Under the pieces are notes generated by a model. That model saw only the letters and a program-made list of their open reading frames with translations, had not been told where the DNA came from and did no database searches. From positions 124,001 to 188,000 of the forward strand of contig JAVJVP010000008.1 in the NCBI GenBank assembly GCA_040221095.1: 64,000 nt of DNA, read 5' to 3'. Positions 1 to 9,376 of this stretch are shown one piece after another. This DNA is from UBA1479 sp040221095. GTDB lineage: Bacteria; Pseudomonadota; Alphaproteobacteria; Rhodospirillales; Casp-alpha2. Within the stretch, counting starts at the first letter, position 1; each line of letters begins with the position of its first letter. The position numbers and the translations under genes were made by a program.

Positions 1-198
1 GACGCGCCGGGCATGCTGGTGTTCGGTCTGGTGCTGTCGATCCTGCTGATGGCCTTCGCCGCCAACTGGGTGGCGTCGCTGCTGGAAAAGCACAAGTGGC
101 TGGCCTACGCCGGGCTGATCGTCGTCGCCTATGTGGCGGTGGAAATGATCTGGCGCGGCGGCAATCAGGTCGCGACCGCCGCGGCGGGGATGCTGTAG
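1..198 (+). CDS. TerC/YjbE-family integral membrane protein, C-terminal part
   Basis: The reading frame is open from the first base, so the 5' end lies outside the window. The visible 65 codons contain two hydrophobic segments (starting near LVFGLVLSILLMAF and WLAYAGLIVVAYVAVEMIW), separated by a short charged loop with LLEKHKW. The LLEKHKWLAYAGL and VAVEMIWRGG pattern resembles the last two helices of TerC/YjbE-type proteins, which are proposed metal-ion (manganese or related) exporters of the inner membrane. Because only the tail is present, family assignment rests on these two helices. It converges on the minus-strand CoA-ester lyase with a 26 bp gap and no clear terminator. Confidence 0.6.
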   Translation, partial: DAPGMLVFGLVLSILLMAFAANWVASLLEKHKWLAYAGLIVVAYVAVEMIWRGGNQVATAAAGML

Positions 199-224
199 GC
201 AGCCCTCCCCGCCCCGGCAGATCG

Positions 225-1136
225 TCAGTTTCCGGCGCGGGCGCGGATCGCCTCGTAACGCGCCAACAGCTTCTCCGCGCGGATCACGATCGGCACGTCG
301 ATCATCTTGCCGTCGACGGTGATCGCCCCCTTGCCCGCCTTCTGCGCCTCGGCATAGGCATCGATCACGCGGCGGGCATGGTCGACCGCTTCCGCCGAGG
401 GGGTGAATTCCTCGTTCAAGATCGCCACGCCCGAGGGATGGATGACGCTGGCGCAGTCGAAGCCGAACTTGACCGACTTGCGCACGGCGGCGCGGAAGCC
501 TTCGGTGTCGTTGTAATCGGCGACCGTGCCGATGAAGCCCATGGCCATCAGACCCGCCGCCTTGGCCGCGATCATCACCGTCTGCTTGGGCACCAGCAGG
601 GTTTCCGTATCCGGCACCATGCCCATTTCCATGGCGAAATCCTCGCCGCCCAGGTTCATGCCGATCAGGCGGGACGACGCGCGGGCGATGGCATGGGCGC
701 GGAAATAGGCGTCCGCCGTCTCGACCATGGCGGCCAGCTTGACCGACCCCTGGGGCCGGCCGGCCTCGCGCTCGACCTCGCCGACCAGCTCGGCCACCAG
801 CTTCAGGTGCCCCGCACCATCGACCTTGGTCACGAACAGGGCGCGGGCACCGGCCTTCACCGCCGCCTCCACGTCCTTGACCATGTGGCGGATCGGCCGG
901 TTGATGCGCACGATGGGATCGGCGCCCGATTGCGTCACCGACTTGACCGCATCGGGCAGCATGTCGCGGGCGCGCTGACGTTCCTGTTCGGGGACGCTGT
1001 CTTCCAGGTCCAGGATGATGCCGTCGGCGCCCCGGGTATGGGCCTTGGCGACGAATTTTTCGTTGTTGGTGGGAACGTAAAGCAGCGAACGCCAGACGAT
1101 GGGCCGTTCCGCACCGGTGGTATTTTTATCGGTCAT
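225..1136 (-). CDS. CoA-ester lyase of the CitE/HpcH/HpaI family
   Basis: 303 aa, the usual length for malyl-CoA, citramalyl-CoA or citrate-lyase beta-type enzymes. The N-terminal strand RSLLYVPTNNEKF is followed by LDLEDSVPE (about residues 42-50), the family signature with the acidic Mg-binding residues. VRINRP and a later AMVETADA and GGEDFA supply the conserved Arg, Glu and Asp of the TIM barrel. Members cleave 3-hydroxyacyl-CoA esters to an acyl-CoA plus glyoxylate, pyruvate or oxaloacetate in the cytoplasm. The start overlaps the stop of the upstream CoA-transferase by 4 bp, so translation is coupled; the transferase probably makes the CoA thioester that this lyase splits. The exact substrate cannot be read from sequence. 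Confidence 0.85.
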   Translation of the reverse strand: MTDKNTTGAERPIVWRSLLYVPTNNEKFVAKAHTRGADGIILDLEDSVPEQERQRARDMLPDAVKSVTQSGADPIVRINRPIRHMVKDVEAAVKAGARALFVTKVDGAGHLKLVAELVGEVEREAGRPQGSVKLAAMVETADAYFRAHAIARASSRLIGMNLGGEDFAMEMGMVPDTETLLVPKQTVMIAAKAAGLMAMGFIGTVADYNDTEGFRAAVRKSVKFGFDCASVIHPSGVAILNEEFTPSAEAVDHARRVIDAYAEAQKAGKGAITVDGKMIDVPIVIRAEKLLARYEAIRARAGN

Positions 1137-2422
1137 CCTTCGACCACTCCCTTTTCTTTCAGATTTTCAATCTCGGCCGCGCTGAACCCCAGTTCCTCAA
1201 GCAGCGCCACGGAATGCTGCCCCCGAAGCGGTGCGGGGCTGCGGATCACGCCCGGCGTTTCCGACAGGCGCGGGCTGACGTTCTGCATGGGCACGGTGCC
1301 CAATTGGTCGTCGGGCAACTCAATGATCACCTCGCGCTCGCGAAAGTGTTCGTCGCGCAGGATGTCGTCCTGCTCGTAAATCGGCGAGGCGGTGATGCTC
1401 TGTTCCTCGAACGTCCTGGCGACGTCGGCCAGGGTCTTGGTCTTGATCCAGGCGCCGACGATGCGGTCCACTTCCTCGCGGTTCTTCACGCGCTCCATGT
1501 TGGTGCGGAAGCCCTCCTGCGTGATCAGGTCTTCCCGGCCGATCATGCGGAACACCCGCTCGGCCATGGTCTGGATCGACGCCGACATGCCGATGAACTT
1601 GCCGTCCGAGGTCTCGTACACGTTGCGCGGCGAGGCGGTGGTCGAGGACGACCCCGTGCGCGGGCGGCTGCGCCCGGTCAGCTGATAGACCAGGGCTTCC
1701 GGTCCCATGATGGCGTACAGCGGCTCCAGCAGGGCCAGGTCGACGACCTGTCCCTTGCCGCCGTCCTGCTCGGCGGCGCGCAGCGCCACCACCGTGGCGA
1801 AGGCGCCCTGCAGCCCGGCCACGGAATCGGCCAGGGCGAAGGGCGGCAGCACCGGCTCCCGGTCGCCGAAGCCATTGCGGGACGCGAAGCCCGACATGCT
1901 TTCGACGACGGAGCCGAACCCGGGGCGTTCCTTATACGGCCCCGACTGGCCATAGCCCGAGATGCGCACGATCACCAGCTTGGGGTTGATCGCCCAGAGC
2001 GTTTCCGGCGCCAGGTCCATTTCCTCCAGCCGCCCGGGGCGGAAGCCCTCGACCAGGATCTGCGCGCCCGTGGCCAGCTTCTTGACGATGGCGATGGCCT
2101 GGGGATCGCGCAGGTCGAGGGCCATGCTTTTCTTGTTGCGGGCATAGACCTTCCATTGCGCCTCGATCCCGCCGTCGCCCCAGGCGCGCAGGGGATCGCC
2201 CTTGCCCGCCGGCTCGATCTTGATGACCTCGGCCCCCATGTCGCCCAGGTTGAAGGTCAGCAGGTTGCCGCAGACCAGGCGCGACATGTCGACCACGCGC
2301 ACGCCGTGCAGCGGCCCCTTGGCGTCGGGCTGATAGTCCTTCTTGTGCAGGCCGAACTGGGACATATCGACCTTGTTGGCGTCCAGACGCGTCGGGCCGG
2401 TCTTGGGCGTGTTCTCGGTCAT
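1133..2422 (-). CDS. Class III (CaiB/BaiF) CoA-transferase
   Basis: 429 aa. After a roughly 35-residue N-terminal extension, the fold begins at GPLHGVRVVDMSRLVCGNL, with DMGAEVIKIEP (61-71) and NKKSMALDLRDP (97-108), all typical of class III transferases. The catalytic Asp that forms the mixed anhydride is expected in the ADSVAG segment and is present as D199. The enzyme moves CoA between carboxylic acids without a ping-pong pool of free CoA. It lies 13 nt after the cyclase gene and overlaps the lyase gene by 4 bp. Transferase plus lyase is the arrangement seen for malate/malyl-CoA and itaconate/citramalyl-CoA routes, but the acid used here is unknown. Confidence 0.87.
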   Translation of the reverse strand: MTENTPKTGPTRLDANKVDMSQFGLHKKDYQPDAKGPLHGVRVVDMSRLVCGNLLTFNLGDMGAEVIKIEPAGKGDPLRAWGDGGIEAQWKVYARNKKSMALDLRDPQAIAIVKKLATGAQILVEGFRPGRLEEMDLAPETLWAINPKLVIVRISGYGQSGPYKERPGFGSVVESMSGFASRNGFGDREPVLPPFALADSVAGLQGAFATVVALRAAEQDGGKGQVVDLALLEPLYAIMGPEALVYQLTGRSRPRTGSSSTTASPRNVYETSDGKFIGMSASIQTMAERVFRMIGREDLITQEGFRTNMERVKNREEVDRIVGAWIKTKTLADVARTFEEQSITASPIYEQDDILRDEHFREREVIIELPDDQLGTVPMQNVSPRLSETPGVIRSPAPLRGQHSVALLEELGFSAAEIENLKEKGVVEG

Positions 2423-2435
2423 CGCCGTCCGTCCG

Positions 2436-3458
2436 TCAGATCGTCGCGACGGGGGTCGCGGGCGAGCCGACGCTGCCCGGCAGGCGCAGGGGCGGGGCAG
2501 TCAATAGGAAGCGCGAGCGTCCCCGTTCCTTCAGCGCCTTTTTCAGTTCCGCCAGATACCAGATCTCACCCAGATGCACGCCGATCTTGAACAGGCAGTG
2601 ACGGTGGATCGGCAGGCGGCAGTGGTCGTCCTCGGGATGACCCGGATAATTCGTGTTCTCCACGGCCATGTTGTCGGACACCAGGATCGTCAGCCCGCTG
2701 TCGGTGATCCATTGCAAAAGCTTGTCGTCCCAGCCGTCGAGCACGGGGCAACTGGCATGCAGCTTTTTGGCGTCGGGGTTGCCGGCCATGGACAGGATCA
2801 TCTCGTCCCAGCCGGTGTGCAGCAGGACCATGTCGCCCTCCTCCACCGTCACGCCGTCCTTGTCCATCACCTCCATCAGCATGGCGTGGTTCACGGCGAC
2901 GCGCTCGTTGCCGTAATGGCCGTGCAGGTCGACCAGCACGCCCCGGCCCTGAACACAGCTTTCCGCCATGTTCTCGATGCCCAGGCGGTCGGTCTTGACG
3001 TGGTTGTGCACGTCCGGATCGGCGACGTCGGTGCCGGCGCGCCAGCCGTTGTAGTAGCAGGGCTCGGCCAGCCCATCCCCGTCGGCGTCGAACAACTGCC
3101 CGAAGTGGGCCAGTGAATCCCACTGCGTCGAATACTGAGTGTGCAAGACAACCAGATCGTCGGCGCTGACGTCGGTCGACCCCGGCAGGGAATGTTCGTT
3201 CCAGATGAAGTTGTAATAGGCAGCGCCGTCCTGCTTGGTCGGATGCATCACGGGGGGATGGCGCTTCGGATTGACGGAATTGCCGCCGGGCATGTCGAGC
3301 GGCATGGAGAGGCAAAAGGTCAGGCCCTCCTTGACCTCGGCAACGCCCTTCATCACGACCTCGGGCGTCAGCAGATTCATGCGGCCCTTTTCATCGTCGG
3401 GCCCGAAATCGCCCCAGTTCGAGCCCTCAGGCCGATTGACCCAGCGCGGATTGGTCAT
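2436..3458 (-). CDS. Cyclase-family (PF04199, kynurenine-formamidase-like) metal-dependent hydrolase
   Basis: 340 aa. The protein resembles the cyclase/formamidase superfamily. The segment HTQYSTQWDSLAHFG (about residues 107-121) corresponds to the metal-binding HxGTHxDxPxH block, though it is divergent (QWDSLAHFG replaces THxDAPxH). LLHTGWDE and VLVDLHGHYG are further family blocks. Members hydrolyse amides or lactones, or isomerise cyclic acids. The ATG is preceded by GGAGG on the minus strand at good spacing. It is the first gene of the three-gene operon with the CoA-transferase and CoA-ester lyase, so it may open a ring or amide before CoA activation; this is inference from context. Confidence 0.8.
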   Translation of the reverse strand: MTNPRWVNRPEGSNWGDFGPDDEKGRMNLLTPEVVMKGVAEVKEGLTFCLSMPLDMPGGNSVNPKRHPPVMHPTKQDGAAYYNFIWNEHSLPGSTDVSADDLVVLHTQYSTQWDSLAHFGQLFDADGDGLAEPCYYNGWRAGTDVADPDVHNHVKTDRLGIENMAESCVQGRGVLVDLHGHYGNERVAVNHAMLMEVMDKDGVTVEEGDMVLLHTGWDEMILSMAGNPDAKKLHASCPVLDGWDDKLLQWITDSGLTILVSDNMAVENTNYPGHPEDDHCRLPIHRHCLFKIGVHLGEIWYLAELKKALKERGRSRFLLTAPPLRLPGSVGSPATPVATI

Positions 3459-3527
3459 GTGTATCCTCCGTCAGTCGTTTGTTGTTGTCGCCGCCGCCTT
3501 CTATGGGCGGTCGGGTACAGTTGATGG

Positions 3528-3977
3528 TCAGGCCTTTTTCTCCCAGCCGCCCTGGGCCGTCTGCTGCAAGTAGGTCAGGTCGTGGCCGGCGGCCTTGTAG
3601 GCCTTCCAGCGGTCGCGGGCGGCCTGCACGGCGTCCGGGTCACGGCCGTCGAACAGCTCGAAACAGCGCTCATAGGCGTCGACCCATTCCGACGTCGCCC
3701 CGTCGGTCAGGAACAGGAAGGTCGCGTGGTTGGGGGTTTCCGGATCGGTCGACAGCCACACCGGCTGGTCCTCCGGATTGCCGTCCTTCGGCGTGCCGTG
3801 GGGTAGCCAGGAACCGGGATCGTAGGTCCAGAGCATCTGCGCCAGGCTTTCGACCCGCTCCTCCGACCCGGCGAGCACCAGCGCCCGCTTGCCGGCGGCG
3901 AGGGTCTTTTCCAACAGCTTGGGCAGGGCCTGTTCAAGCGGCGAGCGTTCCAGGTGATAGAAGGAAATATCGGTCAT
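3528..3977 (-). CDS. holC: DNA polymerase III subunit chi
   Basis: 149 aa from the start chosen at MTDISFYHL, which has GAGGGAGGGAG upstream; an in-frame GTG ten codons earlier lacks support. The chi family begins with a strand and FYHL, then runs through LPKLLEKTLAAGKRALVLAG, and ends with the helix RWKAYKAAGHDLTYLQQ, as seen here. Chi bridges the clamp loader and single-stranded DNA-binding protein at the replication fork. It is downstream of pepA on the same strand, an order common in proteobacteria. A palindromic repeat separates the two genes (98 bp gap), so coupling is loose. Confidence 0.9.
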   Translation of the reverse strand: MTDISFYHLERSPLEQALPKLLEKTLAAGKRALVLAGSEERVESLAQMLWTYDPGSWLPHGTPKDGNPEDQPVWLSTDPETPNHATFLFLTDGATSEWVDAYERCFELFDGRDPDAVQAARDRWKAYKAAGHDLTYLQQTAQGGWEKKA

Positions 3978-4001
3978 CGCCTGTGTCGCTCCCTCCCTCA
4001 T

Positions 4002-4062
4002 CGTCACCCCCGCGAACGCGGGGGGCCAGGTGGACTGGATTCCCGCCTACGCGGGAATGACG
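4002..4062. repeat. Intergenic palindromic repeat with two hairpins
   Basis: Between holC and pepA. Outer ends are inverted (CGTCA at 4002-4006, TGACG at 4058-4062). Inside are two perfect 8-bp hairpins: CCCCCGCG/CGCGGGGG with an AA loop (4007-4024) and ATTCCCGC/GCGGGAAT with a CTAC loop (4039-4058). The second half (TTCCCGCCTACGCGGGAATG) matches a very common dispersed intergenic repeat of proteobacterial genomes. Only one copy is seen in this window. Confidence 0.75.
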
Positions 4063-4075
4063 GGTTTGGTTTGTC

Positions 4076-5581
<1,506 letters not shown>

Positions 5582-5700
5582 CTATCTGTCCTTGGGACTA
5601 TTCGTGTGGGGCGCCGCGCGCGTCCCCGACATCGGGTCCGGCCGCGCGGCGGCGTAAGACGCGCAGGCGGAATCGCCCGCGCCGAATGGATGGGTCCCAC

Positions 5701-5730
5701 TATATAGGGTTCCAGGCCCCTTATGGTGAA
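5701..5730 (-). promoter_or_regulatory. Candidate sigma70-type promoter for pepA
   Basis: On the minus strand TTCACC (5725-5730) and TATATA (5701-5706) are separated by 18 bp, about 120 bp upstream of the pepA ATG. The 185 bp gap between pepA and the aldolase gene holds nothing else recognisable. Sequence pattern only. Confidence 0.35.
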
Positions 5731-5766
5731 GGGGATTCTGCCGGATGCAGCGTGGAATTTCGCGGA

Positions 5767-6558
5767 TCAGGCGTCGTAGCCGGGGTTGGCGCGGTCCAGC
5801 TTGCGCAGCAGAGCCGGCCATTCCTTCTGGCCGATGGGACGGTGGCCGTTCGGCGAGTTGGCGATCTTGCCCTGCTCCACGGTCTTGTCGATGACTTCCT
5901 GCGGGATCGGCGTCAGCTTGGCGCCCGACTGCTGGAACGACAGCTGATAGCGGCAGGCGCGCTCCGCCCGGTACATCCACATGAAGGCTTCGCCGATGGT
6001 CTTGCCGACGGTCAGCAGGCCATGGTTGCGCAGCACCATGACCCGGTTGTCACCCAGGTCGGAAACCAGACGTTCGCGTTCCGTCAGGTCGAAGGCCAGG
6101 CCTTCGTATTCGTGATAGGCCGTATGGGCATAGATCGACAGCGCCTGCTGCGAGATCGGCAGGATGCCGTCTTCCTGGCAGGCGACGCCGACGCCGTCCC
6201 GGGTGTGGGTATGCATGACGCAGCTCAGTTCCGGCACGGCCAGATGCACGGCGGAATGGATGACGAAGGCCGCCGGGTTGATGCTGTATTCGGAATTGGT
6301 CAGGCAGGTGCCGTGCTCGTCGACCTTGATCAGGGCCGAGGCGGTCATTTCCTCGAACAGCACGCCGAAGGGGTTGATCAGGAAATGCTCGTCCGGTCCC
6401 GGCACCCGCGCCGACAGATGCGTGCCCAGCAGGTCCGACCAGCCGAACAGATCGACCAGGCGATAGGCGGCGGCCAGGTTGACCCGGACGTCCCATTCCT
6501 CGGGGCTGATGTCGGCGGGACGGTTGGCATCGTAGGCGGCGGAAGCGTCGGGGGCCAT
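5767..6558 (-). CDS. Class II aldolase/adducin-family protein
   Basis: 263 aa from MAPDASAAYD, chosen because AGGGAGAGG lies just upstream; an earlier in-frame ATG at 6609 would overlap the palindrome at 6598-6611. The chain carries the zinc-binding HTHTRDG segment (about residue 122 on) and RNHGLLTVG, the block that provides the third His in this fold. Members are fuculose-phosphate-type aldolases, epimerases or decarboxylases, and many stand-alone copies remain uncharacterised. It follows amrS on the same strand after 73 bp, with a perfect palindrome in the gap that could be its operator. The substrate is not predictable. Confidence 0.85.
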   Translation of the reverse strand: MAPDASAAYDANRPADISPEEWDVRVNLAAAYRLVDLFGWSDLLGTHLSARVPGPDEHFLINPFGVLFEEMTASALIKVDEHGTCLTNSEYSINPAAFVIHSAVHLAVPELSCVMHTHTRDGVGVACQEDGILPISQQALSIYAHTAYHEYEGLAFDLTERERLVSDLGDNRVMVLRNHGLLTVGKTIGEAFMWMYRAERACRYQLSFQQSGAKLTPIPQEVIDKTVEQGKIANSPNGHRPIGQKEWPALLRKLDRANPGYDA

Positions 6559-6597
6559 GATCGGGGTCCTCTCCCTGAATGAAATCCGTGAACGGCG

Positions 6598-6611
6598 GAT
6601 TGTATACAATC
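6598..6611. promoter_or_regulatory. 14-bp perfect palindrome, possible GntR-type operator
   Basis: GATTGTATACAATC is a perfect inverted repeat 40 bp upstream of the class II aldolase ATG. The core TTGTATACAA fits the GT-N(2-4)-AC half-site rule of GntR-family (FadR subfamily) repressors. No GntR gene is present in the window, so the regulator would act in trans. Confidence 0.55.
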
Positions 6612-6631
6612 ATCCCGGCGGCGCAAGCCCC

Positions 6632-7759
6632 CTAAACCGCCTTATCCCCTTGAAACCGTAACGGCACCCGCTTGCGTCCCCAGTCCCCCGCCGGACCGTC
6701 GAAACGGCCGGGAATTTCCGCGCCGCAGGCGGCGCAGTTGCCGGGATAGTTGCCCTCGGTCGTGATGTTGAATTCGGACAGCTCGTACCAGTCGCGCCCG
6801 ATCAGAACCCCGCCGCAGGCGTGGCAATAGGTCGACTGGTTGGTCTTGTCGTGGACGTTGCCGGTGTAGGCGTAGCGGACGCCGTTCTGCAGGGCGATCT
6901 CGCGGGCGCGGACCAGGGTCGCGGGCGGCGTGTGGGGCACGTCCAGCATCTTCCAATCGGGATGGAAGGCCGTGAAATGGACCGGCACATCGGGGCCCAG
7001 GGCATCCACGATCCACTTGGTCATGGCGTCGATTTCGGCTTCGCCGTCGTTGTGCCCCGGAATAACCAGATCGGTGATCTCCAGCCAGCAATCGGTCTCG
7101 TGCTTGATGTAGACCAGGGTTTCCTTCACCCGCTCCAGATCGGCGCTGCACAGGTCCTTGTAGAATTCCGGCGTGAAGGCCTTGAGGTCGACATTGGCCG
7201 CGTCCATGTACTCGAAGAATTCGGGCCGCGCCTCCGGCGTGATGTAGCCCGCCGTGACGGCCACGTTCTTGATGCCCCGCTTGCGGCATTCCTTGGCCGT
7301 GTCGACGGCGTATTCCAGGAAGATCACCGGGTCGTTGTAGGTATAGGCGACGGAGGTGCAGCCGCTCTTGACCGCCGCCTCGGCGATCATCGCGGGCGTG
7401 GCCAGGGATTGCAGCTTGTCGAACTCCCGGGATTTCGAGATGTCGTGGTTCTGGCAGAATTTACAGGTCAGATTGCAGCCCGCCGTGCCGAAGCTGAGGA
7501 TCGGCGTGCCGGGATAGAAGTGGTTCAACGGCTTCTTCTCGATGGGATCGATGCAGAACCCGCTTGAGCGCCCATAGGTCGTCAACATCACCTGCTCGCC
7601 GTCGCTTGCCCGCACGAAACACAGCCCCCGCTGCCCCGCCCGCAGCTTGCAGAACCGGGGACAGACGTCGCATTGAATGCGCCCGTCGTCCAACTTGTGC
7701 CAATAGCGGCCGGGAAAGGCGCCGGGGAAGGTTTCCGGAGTGGGTGCGGCGGCGGTCAT
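6632..7759 (-). CDS. amrS: AmmeMemoRadiSam system radical SAM enzyme
   Basis: 375 aa. The radical SAM [4Fe-4S] motif is GCNLTCKFCQN (CxxxCxxC, about residues 94-104). The N-terminus has an additional Cys cluster (CDVCPRFCKL...GLC), and the C-terminus carries a CxxC...CxxC zinc-ribbon-like segment (YCHACGG and GNCAACG). This is the domain pattern of the PflA-like AmrS family, which occurs next to MEMO1 and AMMECR1 proteins in bacteria and archaea; the reaction is unknown. Its partner, the MEMO-AMMECR1 fusion, is divergently transcribed 78 bp away. Confidence 0.92.
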   Translation of the reverse strand: MTAAAPTPETFPGAFPGRYWHKLDDGRIQCDVCPRFCKLRAGQRGLCFVRASDGEQVMLTTYGRSSGFCIDPIEKKPLNHFYPGTPILSFGTAGCNLTCKFCQNHDISKSREFDKLQSLATPAMIAEAAVKSGCTSVAYTYNDPVIFLEYAVDTAKECRKRGIKNVAVTAGYITPEARPEFFEYMDAANVDLKAFTPEFYKDLCSADLERVKETLVYIKHETDCWLEITDLVIPGHNDGEAEIDAMTKWIVDALGPDVPVHFTAFHPDWKMLDVPHTPPATLVRAREIALQNGVRYAYTGNVHDKTNQSTYCHACGGVLIGRDWYELSEFNITTEGNYPGNCAACGAEIPGRFDGPAGDWGRKRVPLRFQGDKAV

Positions 7760-7778
7760 GGGTTTCCACGCATCAATA

Positions 7779-7806
7779 TTGGAACGTCCCTTGTTGAGGC
7801 TATATT
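7779..7806 (+). promoter_or_regulatory. Promoter for the MEMO-AMMECR1 gene
   Basis: TTGGAA (7779-7784) and TATATT (7801-7806) are spaced by 16 bp, placing a transcription start about 25 bp before the ATG at 7838. This sits in the divergent gap between amrS and the fusion gene. Confidence 0.5.
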
Positions 7807-7837
7807 ATCACGGAGTCATGCAACGCAGGCAGCGCCA

Positions 7838-9283
7838 ATGAGCACCATCCGCCCCACCGCCGTCGCGGGATCGTTCTATCCCGACCGGCCCCAGGACCTG
7901 GACGCCCTGCTCGCCCGCTGCTGGGACGACGCCAGGATCACCGTCGGCCCCGTGCCCAAGGCGGTCGTGGCCCCCCATGCCGGCTATGTCTATTCCGGGG
8001 CCGTGGCGGCCAGCGCCTATGCCCGGATCAAGCCGGCGCACGGGCGCATCAAACGGGTCATCCTGCTGGGCCCCTGCCACCGGGTCGCGGTGAACGGCCT
8101 GGCGCTGTCGGGGGCCGACGCCTTCGACACCCCCTTGGGCCCGGTCGAGATCGACAAGGAGGCGGCGGCCCTTATATCGGATCTGCCGCAGGTCCAGACC
8201 TTCGACGAAACCCACGCCCAGGAACATTCCCTAGAAGTGCATCTGCCGTTCCTGATGTCCGTGCTCGACGATTTCAAGGTCCTGCCCCTGGTCGTCGGCC
8301 AGGCCACACCCGATCAGATCGCGGCGGTGCTGGACAAACTCTGGGGTGGGCCGGAGACGCTGATCGTCGTGTCCTCGGACCTGAGCCATTATCTCGATTA
8401 CGACAGCGCCAGGGAGATTGACCAGCGCACCTGCCAGGCCATCGAGGCCCTGGCGCCGGACCGGATATCCAGCCACGGCGCCTGCGGCCGCTTTCCGCTC
8501 GGCGGTCTGCTGAAACTGGCCAAGGCGAAGGGCATGACGGTCGAGACCGTGGACCTGCGCAATTCCGGCGATACGGCCGGGCCGCGCGACCGGGTCGTCG
8601 GTTACGGGTCCTGGCTGTTCCTGGAAAACCCCGCGGCCGCAGCCCAAGAAGACGAAACGGATTTCGCGGCCCAGACCAGGGCGCTGCTCGTCCGCCATGG
8701 GACGGACCTGCTGCGCCTTGCTGCATCCTCCATCGAATATGGCCTGGAGACGGGCCAGCCCCTGACGCCGGACGTGACCACCGCCCCCGCCGATCTCGCC
8801 GCGCCCGGCGCCTGCTTCGTGACGCTGAAGAAAAACGGACAGTTGCGCGGCTGCATCGGCTCGCCCGAGGCGCATCGACCGCTGATCACCGACGTCGCCG
8901 TCAACGCCCATGCCGCCGCGTCCCGCGACCCGCGCTTTCCCAAATTGGCGGCGGCGGAACTGCCCGACATCACCCTGTCCATTTCCGTGCTCAGCCCCCA
9001 GGCGCCCATGACCGTGCGCGACGAGGCGGACCTGCTGGCCCAGCTGCGCCCCGGCGTCGACGGGCTGGTCATCGCCGACGGCGGCAAGCGCGCCCTGTTC
9101 CTGCCGTCCGTGTGGGACCAGTTGCCCGACAAGCGGGCGTTCCTGGACCATCTGAAGCGCAAGGCCGGCATGGCGGCGGACCATTGGTCGGCCGCGTTCC
9201 AGGCCCGGCGATTCGTCGCCGAGGAGGCCCAATCGGCCGATCTGCCCGCCGATCCGCCGCTGTGGCGCGCCCAACCGGCATAG
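7838..9283 (+). CDS. AmmeMemoRadiSam proteins B and A fused (MEMO1-AMMECR1)
   Basis: 481 aa from the ATG at MSTIRPTAVAGSFYP; the frame remains open further upstream but that part overlaps the amrS gene. Residues 1-265 are a MEMO1 (AmrB) domain, with PHAGYVYSG and HSLEVHLPFL, related to catechol/non-heme dioxygenases. Residues about 295-475 are an AMMECR1 (AmrA) domain, recognised by CFVTLKKNGQLRGCIGS. These two proteins co-occur with the radical SAM enzyme AmrS, here divergent next door. A single-chain B-A version suggests the two domains act in one complex with AmrS. The biochemical role of the system is not established. Confidence 0.93.
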   Translation: MSTIRPTAVAGSFYPDRPQDLDALLARCWDDARITVGPVPKAVVAPHAGYVYSGAVAASAYARIKPAHGRIKRVILLGPCHRVAVNGLALSGADAFDTPLGPVEIDKEAAALISDLPQVQTFDETHAQEHSLEVHLPFLMSVLDDFKVLPLVVGQATPDQIAAVLDKLWGGPETLIVVSSDLSHYLDYDSAREIDQRTCQAIEALAPDRISSHGACGRFPLGGLLKLAKAKGMTVETVDLRNSGDTAGPRDRVVGYGSWLFLENPAAAAQEDETDFAAQTRALLVRHGTDLLRLAASSIEYGLETGQPLTPDVTTAPADLAAPGACFVTLKKNGQLRGCIGSPEAHRPLITDVAVNAHAAASRDPRFPKLAAAELPDITLSISVLSPQAPMTVRDEADLLAQLRPGVDGLVIADGGKRALFLPSVWDQLPDKRAFLDHLKRKAGMAADHWSAAFQARRFVAEEAQSADLPADPPLWRAQPA

Positions 9284-9376
9284 CCTGCGCCGCCGTCGGT
9301 TGACTCCACGCGGTGCACGGGCGACAAACCGGAACGGGGCCAAGCGCCCTATTTTCCACGACCGGGCGCGCCGGAC

